Source: an uncultured Pseudomonadota bacterium (GTDB taxonomy: Bacteria > Myxococcota_A > UBA796 > GCA-2862545). Taken from it: 64,000 nt of DNA. The stretch lies in NCBI GenBank assembly GCA_903861005.1, contig CAIOSP010000086.1, forward strand, positions 1 through 64,000, read 5' to 3'. The position numbers and the translations under genes were made by a program. The notes under the pieces are model-generated. The model was not told the DNA's origin. It searched no databases and saw only the letters and a list, made by a program, of their open reading frames with translations. Positions 42,219-50,203 of the stretch are shown here, piece after piece (the stretch's first letter is position 1; every line of letters starts with the position of its first letter).

Positions 42219-43394
42219 GTGCACATCGCCTACACCGCCGAGCAATCGGATCTGCTGGAGCGCGTTCGCGCCTTCCTCGCCGAGATCATGACGCCCGAGC
42301 TGCGCGCCGAGTGCGCCGACCGCGAGGGCGGTGGGCCGCTCTACCATCAGGCCATGCAGCGCCTGGGTCGCGAAGGCTGGCTGGGCCTGGGTTGGCCCAA
42401 GGAGGCCGGCGGCGGCGGTCGCAGCCTGGTCGACGAGTTCATCTTCTTCGACGAGATGCACCGTCAGGGCTTCCCCATCCCCTTGCTCACGCTCAACACC
42501 GTGGGCCCGACCCTCGCGCAGTTCGGCACGCCCGAGCAGAAGGCGAAGTACCTGCCGCAAATCCTGGCCGGCAAGCTTCACTTCTCGATCGGCTACAGCG
42601 AGCCCTCCGCCGGCACCGACCTGGCCTCGCTCACCACGCGCGCCGAGCGCGTCGGCGACGAGTACGTGATCACGGGTCAGAAGATCTGGATCTCACTCGC
42701 GGACCACGCCGACTTCCTGTGGCTCGCGTGCCGCACGGATCCCACCGCGCCCAAGCACAGGGGCATCAGCATCATCATGGTGCCGATGAACGCGCCGGGC
42801 GTGTCGTTCACGCCGATCAAGAACCTCGGCGACGCGAACATCGCCGCGGTCTATCTGGAGGGCGTGCGCGTCCCCGTCGGCAACCTCATCGGCAAGGAGA
42901 ACGGCGGCTGGCGTCTGATCACCAGCCAGCTCAACCACGAGCGCGTCGCGCTGATGATGGTGGGGCCGCTGGCGCGCCTGTCGAAGGAGGTGCTGGAGTG
43001 GGCCGCCCAGACCGACGCCAGCGACGACAAGAAGGTCCTCGACCTGGCTTGGGTTCGTCGCAACTTGGCGCGCGTGGAGCAGGGCCTGGAGGTCCTGCGC
43101 CTGATGAACTGGCGCCAGGCCGCCAACCTCGACCATGGCACGCTGCTCGCGCACGAAGCCAGCGCGATCAAGGTCTACGGGTCGGAGTTCTACGTTGAAG
43201 CGCACCGCCTCCTCATCGAGGTGCTCGGCGCGCCCGGAATCCTGTCGCGCGGGTCGTCCGGCGCGCTGCTGCGTGGAGAGCTGGAGCGTCACTACCGCGC
43301 CACGCTCGTGCTCACGTTCGGCGGCGGCGTGAACGAAGTCCAGCGGGACATCATCGCCACGGTAGGCCTCGGCCTGCCCCGCGCGGAGCGCTAA
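42219..43394 (+). CDS. chsE4: acyl-CoA dehydrogenase ChsE4 (FadE26)-like
   Basis: 391 residues from GTG 42219, with AAGGA 8 bases upstream. HIAYTAEQSDLLERVRAFL, LHFSIGYSEPSAGTDLASL, WRLITSQLNHERVAL and LRGELERHYRATLVLTFGGG followed by NEVQRDIIATVGLGLPRA match mycobacterial FadE26/ChsE4 almost segment by segment. ChsE4 forms an alpha2beta2 dehydrogenase with ChsE5 that starts each round of cholesterol side-chain beta-oxidation. The partner gene follows after 1 base. Confidence 0.9.
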   Translation: MHIAYTAEQSDLLERVRAFLAEIMTPELRAECADREGGGPLYHQAMQRLGREGWLGLGWPKEAGGGGRSLVDEFIFFDEMHRQGFPIPLLTLNTVGPTLAQFGTPEQKAKYLPQILAGKLHFSIGYSEPSAGTDLASLTTRAERVGDEYVITGQKIWISLADHADFLWLACRTDPTAPKHRGISIIMVPMNAPGVSFTPIKNLGDANIAAVYLEGVRVPVGNLIGKENGGWRLITSQLNHERVALMMVGPLARLSKEVLEWAAQTDASDDKKVLDLAWVRRNLARVEQGLEVLRLMNWRQAANLDHGTLLAHEASAIKVYGSEFYVEAHRLLIEVLGAPGILSRGSSGALLRGELERHYRATLVLTFGGGVNEVQRDIIATVGLGLPRAER

Positions 43395-43395
43395 G

Positions 43396-44349
43396 ATGGA
43401 CTGGTCTCCTACCGAGATGCAGGGGCTGATCGCCGAGACGGCGCGCCCCATCCTCGCCGCCAACCCCGCAGGCTGGTCTGAGCTGGCGAACGCCGAGCTG
43501 CTCGGCCTCGAGTCCATGCTCGACATCACCGCGCTGCTTGTGCAGGTCGGTCGCACGGGCGGTCGCGTCCCCGCGCTCGAGACGCTCGTCCTGGGCGCGC
43601 CCGCGCGCTCCCTGCGCGAGCTGCCGTCGGACGTCGTCCTCACGGGCGCGCTCGTCGAAGAAGGCCGTCGCGATCCTCGCGACGCCGCCACCCGCTCTGA
43701 GGGCGGGAGACTGTTTGGAAAGAAGGTCGCCGTGTCCGCGCTCGATCGCGCGGCGCTTGTGGTGGTGCCTGCGCGCGACGGGCTGTGGGTCGTCGATCCG
43801 CGAGATGCGGTCGTCGAGCCTGCGCGTGCCACCAACGGGGATGTGTTCGGCACCTTGGTGCTGGACGGCACGCCCGCCCTGCAAGTTGGAGACCGTGAGG
43901 CCATCGCGCCGTACCTGAACCGGGTCCATGTGGGCGTCTGTGCGCTCCACCTTGGCCTGGCGCAGAAGGCGCTGGAGCTCACGGCCACCTACGTCGGTCA
44001 ACGCGAGCAGTTCGGTCGCAAGATCGGGACGTTCCAGGCGGTCGCGCAGCGCATCGCCGACGGCGCGATCGATCTGGCGGGCATGGACGCGACGCTGATC
44101 CAGGCCGCGTGGCGTCTGGACGCGGGCCTCCCGGCCGATCGTGAGGTGCTCATCGCACGCGCGACCGCCGCCGAGGGCAGCCACCGCATTGTGGCGGCCG
44201 CTCAGCATCTGCACGGCGGCTTCGGCTTTGACCGCGACTACGAGCTCCACCGGTACTTCCTCACGTCCAAGACGTGGGAGTTCCTGCTGGGTGGCTCCAA
44301 TTCGCTCCTCGACTCGCTCGGCGATCTTCTCGCCGAGCAGGTCCGCTGA
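43396..44349 (+). CDS. chsE5: acyl-CoA dehydrogenase ChsE5 (FadE27)-like
   Basis: 317 residues. TATYVGQREQFGRKIGTFQAV, QRIADGAIDLAGMDATLIQAA (in two parts) and HLHGGFGFDRDYELHRYFL match FadE27/ChsE5. The N-terminal helical domain and middle domain are compressed, making it about 50 residues shorter than the mycobacterial protein. It is preceded by chsE4 with a 1-base gap, in the same order as fadE26-fadE27. It supplies the second subunit of the side-chain dehydrogenase. The role is secure by pairing. Confidence 0.87.
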   Translation: MDWSPTEMQGLIAETARPILAANPAGWSELANAELLGLESMLDITALLVQVGRTGGRVPALETLVLGAPARSLRELPSDVVLTGALVEEGRRDPRDAATRSEGGRLFGKKVAVSALDRAALVVVPARDGLWVVDPRDAVVEPARATNGDVFGTLVLDGTPALQVGDREAIAPYLNRVHVGVCALHLGLAQKALELTATYVGQREQFGRKIGTFQAVAQRIADGAIDLAGMDATLIQAAWRLDAGLPADREVLIARATAAEGSHRIVAAAQHLHGGFGFDRDYELHRYFLTSKTWEFLLGGSNSLLDSLGDLLAEQVR

Positions 44350-44387
44350 TCTTCTCTGTTCCTCTTCTCTTTGTCGCGAGCTGATTC

Positions 44388-45614
44388 ATGAGCCCTGGCG
44401 AGCAAGCGCTGTCTGACGTGTTCAACCCTGAGACGGCCGTCCACCCGCTGGACCTGACCGACGCGGTCTACCACACCGAGAACCCCTGGCCCGTCTACAA
44501 CTGGCTGATGGACGAGGCCCCGCTCTACCAGGACTCAAACGGCTTCTGGTACGTCTCGCGCTACGACGACCTCAAGGCCCTCGCCATGGACCCGGTCACG
44601 TTCACGTCGACCGAGGGCAACCGGCCCGGTCTCCCCAACGACCACTCGTTCATCCACCTCGACGGCAAGGGCCACCACGCGCGTCGTGGGCTGATCCAGC
44701 ACCTGTTCACGCCGGCCGCCATCAAGAAGCTCGACGGCCACATCACCGACGTCGTCGACACGCTCCTCGACGAGGTGATCGAGAGCGGCGAGTGCGATTT
44801 CGTTGAGGACGTAGCGGCCAAGCTGCCCATGCAGCTCATCGGCGAGATGACCGGCACGCCCCCCGAGATGTGGGACGAGATCCGCGGCTGGCTCGACGTG
44901 TTCGTCACCGGCGGCCAGGGCCCTCAGTACGTCACCGAGGACGTGAACGAGATGTTCCTGCGCTTCGGCGCGCTGCACATGGATCTGGTCGACGAGCGCC
45001 GCGCCAACCCCAAGGACGACCTGCTTTCGCTCTGGGCCAACGCCAGCATCGACGGCGAGCCCTTGACTGACGACGACATCCTGTGGGAGCACACGATGAT
45101 GACGGTCGGCGGCAGCGAGACCACCCGAAACTCGGTTTCGGGAGGCATCCTCGCGATGCTCGAGAACCCGGATCAGCGTGAATTCCTCGCGCAGAACCCC
45201 AAGGCCATCGGCAACGCCATCGACGAGATCCTCCGCTGGACGACGCCGTTCATCGGCATGTCGCGCACGCTCACCCGCGACGTCACGCTCCACGGCAAGA
45301 CCATGGCCAAGGGCGAGCAGGTCGTGCTGCTGTGGCCGGCCGGCAACCGCGACCCGCGGCGCTTCGAGAACCCCCAGAAGTTCGACCTGCAGCGGCAGTT
45401 CACCCACCGCATGCTCGCGTTCGGCCTTGGGCACCACGTGTGCCTGGGCGAGCACCTCGCGCGCATGGAGACCCGCATCGTCATCGAGCGCCTGTTCGCG
45501 CGCATGCCGGACTTCCAGCTCAACGGCACGCCGGAGAAGTCGCAGTCCAGCTTCATCCGCGGCCTCAAGACCCTCCCGCTGCGCTTCACCCCCGGTCCCC
45601 GAGTGCGCTCATGA
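44388..45614 (+). CDS. cytochrome P450, CYP142/CYP125-type sterol C26-hydroxylase
   Basis: 408 residues. The heme Cys is C352 in FGLGHHVCLGEHLAR, the I-helix is MMTVGGSETTRNSVSGG, and ExxR lies in IDEILRWTTPF. SSFIRGLKTLPLRFTPGP at the C-terminus and the DETTRH-like I-helix are closest to CYP142 among the mycobacterial sterol P450s. CYP142 and CYP125 oxidise the terminal carbon of the sterol side chain to alcohol, aldehyde and acid, which FadD19 then activates. No ferredoxin gene is adjacent. Position in the side-chain operon supports the assignment. Confidence 0.88.
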   Translation: MSPGEQALSDVFNPETAVHPLDLTDAVYHTENPWPVYNWLMDEAPLYQDSNGFWYVSRYDDLKALAMDPVTFTSTEGNRPGLPNDHSFIHLDGKGHHARRGLIQHLFTPAAIKKLDGHITDVVDTLLDEVIESGECDFVEDVAAKLPMQLIGEMTGTPPEMWDEIRGWLDVFVTGGQGPQYVTEDVNEMFLRFGALHMDLVDERRANPKDDLLSLWANASIDGEPLTDDDILWEHTMMTVGGSETTRNSVSGGILAMLENPDQREFLAQNPKAIGNAIDEILRWTTPFIGMSRTLTRDVTLHGKTMAKGEQVVLLWPAGNRDPRRFENPQKFDLQRQFTHRMLAFGLGHHVCLGEHLARMETRIVIERLFARMPDFQLNGTPEKSQSSFIRGLKTLPLRFTPGPRVRS

Positions 45615-46450
45615 GCGTGTTTGCTTCAGACTTCCTCCAGGGCAAGGTCGCCTACATCAGCGGCGGCACCCGCGGCATGAACCTGGCGATCGCGCGCGCC
45701 TACGGCAAGCACGGCGCCAAGGTCGTGGTGGTCTCGCGTGATCCGACGCGCTGCGCCGAGGCCGAGGCCACGCTGCGCGCCGACGGAACCGACGCCATGG
45801 CCTTCTCGTGCGACGTCCGTGACCCGACGCGCGTGGCAGAGACGCTGAAGGCCACGTTCGACGCCTACGGCCCCATCGACATCGTGGTCGCCGGTCAGGC
45901 GGGGAACTTCTACTCCCCGGCCACCAAGCTCTCCGCGAACGGTTTCAAGACGGTCATCGACATCGACCTGAACGGGACCTACCACGTGTTTCACGAGGCA
46001 TGGCCCTTCCTGCGCAAGCCTGGTGCGAGCCTGCTCGCCATCACGGCGCCGGAGGCGGTGAAGCCGCTGCACTTCCAGGCGCACGTGTGCGCCGCGAAGG
46101 CCGGCGTGAACCAGCTGGTGCGCGTCCTCGCCGTCGAGTGGGGCGCGGATGGCGTCCGCACGAACGCGATCTCGCCGGGTCCCATCGAGGGCTCGTGGGG
46201 CATGGCGAACGTCGCGTCGCCGACCCCGGACCTGGTGGAGATGATCCGCCGCGCCGTGCCGCTCAAGCGCTGGGGCCGCGAGGAAGACATCGCGAACGGC
46301 GCGCTGTTCCTCGCCTCTCCGGCGGCGTCCTACGTGAACGGGATCATCTTGGAGGTCGACGGCGGCATCACCAACGCCAGCCCCGAGACCCCGCGCTACC
46401 AGTCCACGACGGACATGGAAGCCGACCCGCGCGTGCGCCGCAAGACCTGA
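45611..46450 (+). CDS. 2,4-dienoyl-CoA reductase-like SDR
   Basis: 279 residues from ATG 45611, overlapping the P450 stop. KVAYISGGTRGMNLAIARAY, VVAGQAGNFYSPA, NGFKTVIDIDLNGTYHVF and LAVEWGADGVRTNAISPGPI are the pattern of peroxisomal-type 2,4-dienoyl-CoA reductase. The normal Tyr of SDRs is missing before the Lys (HVCAAKAGV), as in that subgroup. It would remove an extra double bond during beta-oxidation of unsaturated side chains, for example from delta24 or delta22 sterols. It is the last gene of the operon, before a terminator hairpin. Confidence 0.82.
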   Translation: MSVFASDFLQGKVAYISGGTRGMNLAIARAYGKHGAKVVVVSRDPTRCAEAEATLRADGTDAMAFSCDVRDPTRVAETLKATFDAYGPIDIVVAGQAGNFYSPATKLSANGFKTVIDIDLNGTYHVFHEAWPFLRKPGASLLAITAPEAVKPLHFQAHVCAAKAGVNQLVRVLAVEWGADGVRTNAISPGPIEGSWGMANVASPTPDLVEMIRRAVPLKRWGREEDIANGALFLASPAASYVNGIILEVDGGITNASPETPRYQSTTDMEADPRVRRKT

Positions 46451-46456
46451 TCGTCC

Positions 46457-46473
46457 AGCCCCAGATAGGGGCT
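46457..46473. terminator. terminator hairpin after the side-chain operon
   Basis: AGCCCC-AGATA-GGGGCT is a perfect 6-bp stem with a 5-base loop, 6 bases after the stop codon at 46450. There is no long T-run. Confidence 0.55.
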
Positions 46474-46520
46474 TGCATGCCGTGGCGCGCCGGTCGATAC
46501 TGGCGCCCACGGAGGACATC

Positions 46521-47459
46521 ATGCGTACCCTTTGGCTTCTCGCGATCCTGGCCGGCTGCTCCACCAAGGACGGCACGGGCGACACCGACGTCGACACGAC
46601 CGCCGACACCGACGTCACCACGGACGGGCTCACGCTCACGGACGTGATCACGGTCAACACGGCTCCGGTCGGCGACTTCACCTGCTTGCCTGCGGCCGGG
46701 ACCTGGCTCACCCAAGCGATCGACCCGTCCTGCATCGTCGACGTGCCCATCATGGGCCGCGTCGAGGACTTCGAGTCGGGCGACGGCGTGGGCAACCTGA
46801 CGGTCGAGCTGTGGCTGTCCGACAACCTGAGCGGCGCCGCCGACGTGACCATGACCTCGGATGGAGACGGCAACGTGTCCGGTGGCAACGCATCGACCTG
46901 CCAGCCGTGGACCTCGCGCGTGACGTCCACCGACGACAGCACGCTGCCCACCATCCAGGAACACTGGTCCGACGGCCCTGGCAACCCTATGGGCGCGTAC
47001 TTCAACTCCGTGTCGTCCAGCACGCTGGCCCTCATGACCACCCTGCTCGGGGTCACGCCTGACCCGGCCATGGGCGTCATCGCGGGCACCGCCTACGACT
47101 GCGGCGGTGAGGGTGGCGACAGCCTCGCCGAGAACATCCAGGTCATCGTCCGCGCGGCCGACGGGACGTACCCGGCCACTCAGGACATCCGGTACTTCTT
47201 GGACGAGTTCCCCAACCGCCAGCAGACCTCCACCAGCGGCGACGGCCTGTGGATGATCGCGAACATCCCGCCGGGCGACGTGGTGATCGAGGCCTACGCG
47301 GCGCCCGACGCAGACCAGCCGGCGCGCCTGATCGCGCAGACCAAGGCGCAGGTCTTCGCAGGCGGCCTGATCGTCGCCGACATCTACACGGGCTCCGAGG
47401 ACGGCGTGCACCTGCCCGCGTCTTGCACCGTGGACTGCGCGGCGGCCCGCACGCGGTGA
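46521..47459 (+). CDS. TDTD-rich lipoprotein of unknown function
   Basis: 312 residues from ATG 46521, with GGAGG 5 bases upstream. MRTLWLLAILAGCSTKD is a lipoprotein signal (LAGC, Cys13), followed by an Asp-Thr linker DTDVDTTADTDVTTD. The rest is beta-rich with six or more Cys residues and ends in SCTVDCAAARTR. One part (LWMIANIPPGDVVIEAYA) resembles a carboxypeptidase-regulatory-like repeat. No enzyme motif. It begins 47 bases after the operon terminator and so is probably unrelated to steroid catabolism. Confidence 0.8.
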   Translation: MRTLWLLAILAGCSTKDGTGDTDVDTTADTDVTTDGLTLTDVITVNTAPVGDFTCLPAAGTWLTQAIDPSCIVDVPIMGRVEDFESGDGVGNLTVELWLSDNLSGAADVTMTSDGDGNVSGGNASTCQPWTSRVTSTDDSTLPTIQEHWSDGPGNPMGAYFNSVSSSTLALMTTLLGVTPDPAMGVIAGTAYDCGGEGGDSLAENIQVIVRAADGTYPATQDIRYFLDEFPNRQQTSTSGDGLWMIANIPPGDVVIEAYAAPDADQPARLIAQTKAQVFAGGLIVADIYTGSEDGVHLPASCTVDCAAARTR

Positions 47460-47521
47460 CAGCGGCAGGGGACGAATTACGGGATCCCGCGGGTCACCTC
47501 ACCTCCGGCCCTGGAGCCATC

Positions 47522-47923
47522 ATGCGTCCCCTGCTCACCCTCACGGCCCTCCTGATCACCTCACAGGCGTTCGCCGGCGACCTCGTCCTCCAGAAGGCGG
47601 GTGGCGCCGGACCCGCCGACGCGATCCGGCAAGCCAACGCCCAGTCCGACAGCTGGGACGAGGCCGTCAGCCAGGCCGTGCTTGCCGCGTACGACACCAA
47701 CAGCTCTGGCGACATCGAGAGCAAGAAGGAGCTCAAGCTCATCGACTGCGAGACGTGGCTCGCCATCGACGCGGGCGTGCAGGCCAAGTGGACCGGCAGC
47801 GGCGCGCGCGCCATCTATGGCTTCGCCAAGGGCTACGGCTGGGTCGGCTACGCGTGGGGCTTCAACGAGAAGCTCCGCAAGAGCGCCGACAACGCCATGA
47901 AGAAGTGCGGCATGGAAGACTGA
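47522..47923 (+). CDS. small exported protein with a possible EF-hand-like loop
   Basis: 133 residues with a Sec signal (LLTLTALLITSQAFAGD, cleavage after AFA). The mature part has an Asp-rich loop YDTNSSGDIESKKEL resembling a calcium EF-hand loop (D-x-N-x-S-G-x-I-x-x-x-E pattern), and two Cys (LIDCETW and KKCGMED) that may form a disulfide. It is likely periplasmic. It lies after the TDTD lipoprotein and ends before the convergent HPPD gene. The function is unknown. Confidence 0.72.
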   Translation: MRPLLTLTALLITSQAFAGDLVLQKAGGAGPADAIRQANAQSDSWDEAVSQAVLAAYDTNSSGDIESKKELKLIDCETWLAIDAGVQAKWTGSGARAIYGFAKGYGWVGYAWGFNEKLRKSADNAMKKCGMED

Positions 47924-47933
47924 AACGAACGTG

Positions 47934-47964
47934 AGCCGCCCGTCCTCACGCGGACAGGCAGGCT
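47934..47964. terminator. possible hairpin between convergent genes
   Basis: AGCC-CC-GTC pairs with GAC-GG-GGCT around an 8-base loop, with single mismatches. It lies between the small exported protein and the HPPD gene, where a two-way terminator is expected. Confidence 0.35.
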
Positions 47965-47977
47965 CCGCACGCCCGCG

Positions 47978-49021
47978 TCAGATCACGCCGCGGCGCTCCT
48001 GATCCCGCTCGATCGACCGGAACAGGGCGCCGAAGTTGCCTTCGCCGAACGACTGATGGTTGTGGCGCTGGATGAGCTCGATGAAGATCGGGCCGAGCAG
48101 GTTCTGAGTGAAGATCTGGAGCAGGTAGCCCTGGTCGTCCCCGTCCACGAGCACCTGCGCTGCGCGGATCCGCTCGTGATCCTCTCGGACGTTCGGTACA
48201 CGGTCGAAGACGTCGTCGTAGTAGGTCGGGTCGATGTCGAGCATCTCGATGACGCCCGGATCGAGCTTGTCGATCGATCCGAGCAGGTCGTGCGTGAGGA
48301 AGGCGAGGTGCTGGATGCCCGCGCCCTTGTACTCCCGGAGGTACTCCTCGATCTGGCTGCGCTCGTCGTCGCCCTCGTTGATCGGGATGCAGAAGCTGCC
48401 GTCCGGTGAGCGGAGCGCAAACGACGTGAGCCCAGTCTTGGCGCCCCGAATGTCGAAGTACCGGACCTCGGTGAACCCGAACACGCGCTCGTAGAAGCGC
48501 GCCCAGTTCTTCATCGTCCCCTTCGGGACATTGTTGGTCAGGTGGTCGATCGCGGTGAAGCCCTTCTCGGGGATGATCACGGCGTCGGGCGCCGCCTTGA
48601 AGGTTCGATCCAGCAGCCCGCCGTGCTTGTCCCAGTCGTCCACGAAGTAGATCAGGCTGTCGCCGATGCCATGGACCGCGGGCGTGTCGAAGGTGGTGCC
48701 GCCGCCCACGTAGGGCCGCGCGCCACGACGCACGGCGCACTCAAACGCCAGGCGGGCGTCATCCACCCGCCAGCCCATCGCGCAGATGCTCGGGCCGTGC
48801 GCCGTCCGGAAGCGCTCCGCGAAGGTGCCCGGCGCCTTGTTGATCAGGAAGTGGATGTCGCGCTGGTGGTAGTGGTCCACATCGAGCGCGCGGTGCTTGC
48901 GGGTCCGGGAGAAGCCGAACGTCCGGAGCTGCACGTCCATCAGCGTCGGATCGGGCGTGGAGACCTCGACGAAGGCGATGCCACGGAGGCCACAGGGGTT
49001 CTTCGCTTCCATGGTCATCAC
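47978..49021 (-). CDS. hppD: 4-hydroxyphenylpyruvate dioxygenase
   Basis: 347 residues, a normal length for bacterial HPPD. The two vicinal-oxygen-chelate domains are clear and the three iron ligands are visible: His in IDHLTNNVPKG (about 158), His in GIQHLAFLTHD (about 236) and Glu in PIFIELIQRH (about 315). The C-terminal signature NLLGPIFIELIQRHNHQSFG continues into GEGNFGALF. The enzyme converts 4-hydroxyphenylpyruvate to homogentisate in tyrosine breakdown. It overlaps the homogentisate dioxygenase gene upstream by 4 bases, so the two form an operon. Confidence 0.96.
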   Translation of the reverse strand: MMTMEAKNPCGLRGIAFVEVSTPDPTLMDVQLRTFGFSRTRKHRALDVDHYHQRDIHFLINKAPGTFAERFRTAHGPSICAMGWRVDDARLAFECAVRRGARPYVGGGTTFDTPAVHGIGDSLIYFVDDWDKHGGLLDRTFKAAPDAVIIPEKGFTAIDHLTNNVPKGTMKNWARFYERVFGFTEVRYFDIRGAKTGLTSFALRSPDGSFCIPINEGDDERSQIEEYLREYKGAGIQHLAFLTHDLLGSIDKLDPGVIEMLDIDPTYYDDVFDRVPNVREDHERIRAAQVLVDGDDQGYLLQIFTQNLLGPIFIELIQRHNHQSFGEGNFGALFRSIERDQERRGVI

Positions 49022-50118
49022 TCCTTCTTCATCCAGGATTTCCAGTAGTCGGCGCGAAACACGGCCCGGGCCGCCGGGGTCGGCTCAAGCGGTCGACGCG
49101 TGTCGATCATGACGGCCTGCTCGTCCGTCCGCTCCTTGTTCACCGAAGCAAGGACCGCGCCGGGCTGGGGCCCGTGGTGGATCCCCTGCGGGTGGAACGT
49201 GATCATCCCAGGCCCCACGCCCTCACGGCTGAAGAATGACCCGCCGTGGTAGAACAGGACCTCGTCGTAGTCGATGTTCGAGTGGTAGAACGGCACCTTC
49301 AGCGCGGTCGGGTCACCGACCTCCAATGGGCGCGGCAGGAACGTGCAGATCACGACGTTGGTGGCCGCGAACGTGATGTGCGCGGTGGGGGGCAGGTGGT
49401 AGCGCTCCGACGTCATCGGCCGGATGTCGTCGATGTGCAGCCGCCAAACGGTTAGATCGCCCTTCCAGCCCAGCGTCGTGATCGGGTGGTGCGGGTAGGT
49501 CAGCGTGGTGATGCGGCCCAGACGCTGCACCTTGAGCTGCCAGGGGCGCTCAGCGTCCGGCAGAGCCGTCAGCTCAGGCACGTCGATCACGGCCGGGTCG
49601 AACAGCGCGTGCTGGCCAACGATGCCCCGGTCCGGGATCTTGACCTCGTCCGCCGTCGCGATCACCAGGAAGGAGGATGGCTCCCGCGGAATCACGCGGT
49701 AGACCGTGCCGCGCGGAATCACCAGGTAGTGGCCGGCCCGCCAGTCGATCACGCCAAAGTCGGTCTCCAGCGACCCGGCGCCGCGGTGCACGAACAGCAC
49801 CTCGTCCGCGTCCGCGTTGCGGAAGCAGTACGGCATGGGTGTCTTGAGCGTCGCGAAGGCCAGGTCGACGTCGGCGTTGCGCAACATCACCACGCGCCCC
49901 GCCACCCAGTCGTCCACGTCCAGGCCGGGGAGCGCGTCGGTGGCGAAGGCCTCCGGGCGCAGGTCACCCTCGATCGCCGTCCAGTCCACAGGAGGGCTGC
50001 TCCGGTAGAGGTGCGCGGTGCGGCCGAAGAAGCCGTTTCGCGCATATTCTTCTTCGACCGTGCCTTCCGGGATGCCCACGTGGGCCTGACGGGCGACCAC
50101 GCCACGCGACCAGTACAT
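49018..50118 (-). CDS. hmgA: homogentisate 1,2-dioxygenase
   Basis: 366 residues from ATG 50118, chosen for the GAGAGG 5 bases upstream; an ATG at 50148 would add 10 residues and sit in the operator region. Cupin-type iron site residues are visible in VPFYHSNIDYDEVLFYHGG (His and Glu) and FHPQGIHHGP (His). The protein is clearly shorter than the 430-450-residue classical enzyme and belongs to the compact bacterial branch. It opens the homogentisate ring to maleylacetoacetate. The next pathway genes (isomerase, fumarylacetoacetase) are not in the window. Confidence 0.9.
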   Translation of the reverse strand: MYWSRGVVARQAHVGIPEGTVEEEYARNGFFGRTAHLYRSSPPVDWTAIEGDLRPEAFATDALPGLDVDDWVAGRVVMLRNADVDLAFATLKTPMPYCFRNADADEVLFVHRGAGSLETDFGVIDWRAGHYLVIPRGTVYRVIPREPSSFLVIATADEVKIPDRGIVGQHALFDPAVIDVPELTALPDAERPWQLKVQRLGRITTLTYPHHPITTLGWKGDLTVWRLHIDDIRPMTSERYHLPPTAHITFAATNVVICTFLPRPLEVGDPTALKVPFYHSNIDYDEVLFYHGGSFFSREGVGPGMITFHPQGIHHGPQPGAVLASVNKERTDEQAVMIDTRRPLEPTPAARAVFRADYWKSWMKKE

Positions 50119-50142
50119 GCCTACCTCTCGCGGCAGCCTAGA

Positions 50143-50158
50143 CTGCATCTAGATGCAG
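50143..50158. promoter_or_regulatory. 16-bp palindrome between hmgA and LysR gene
   Basis: CTGCATCTAGATGCAG is perfectly symmetric and lies 25 bases before the hmgA ATG. It is probably the main operator of the divergent LysR regulator. Confidence 0.65.
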
Positions 50159-50182
50159 GAATAGAATAAGATATGGCATGAC

Positions 50183-50194
50183 TCCATCTATGGA
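50183..50194. promoter_or_regulatory. second palindrome before the LysR gene
   Basis: TCCATCTATGGA is a 5-bp inverted repeat around CT, 10 bases before the LysR ATG, with the same CATCTA element as the palindrome at 50143. LysR proteins usually bind two such sites. Confidence 0.5.
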
Positions 50195-50203
50195 TTCGAT
50201 TGA

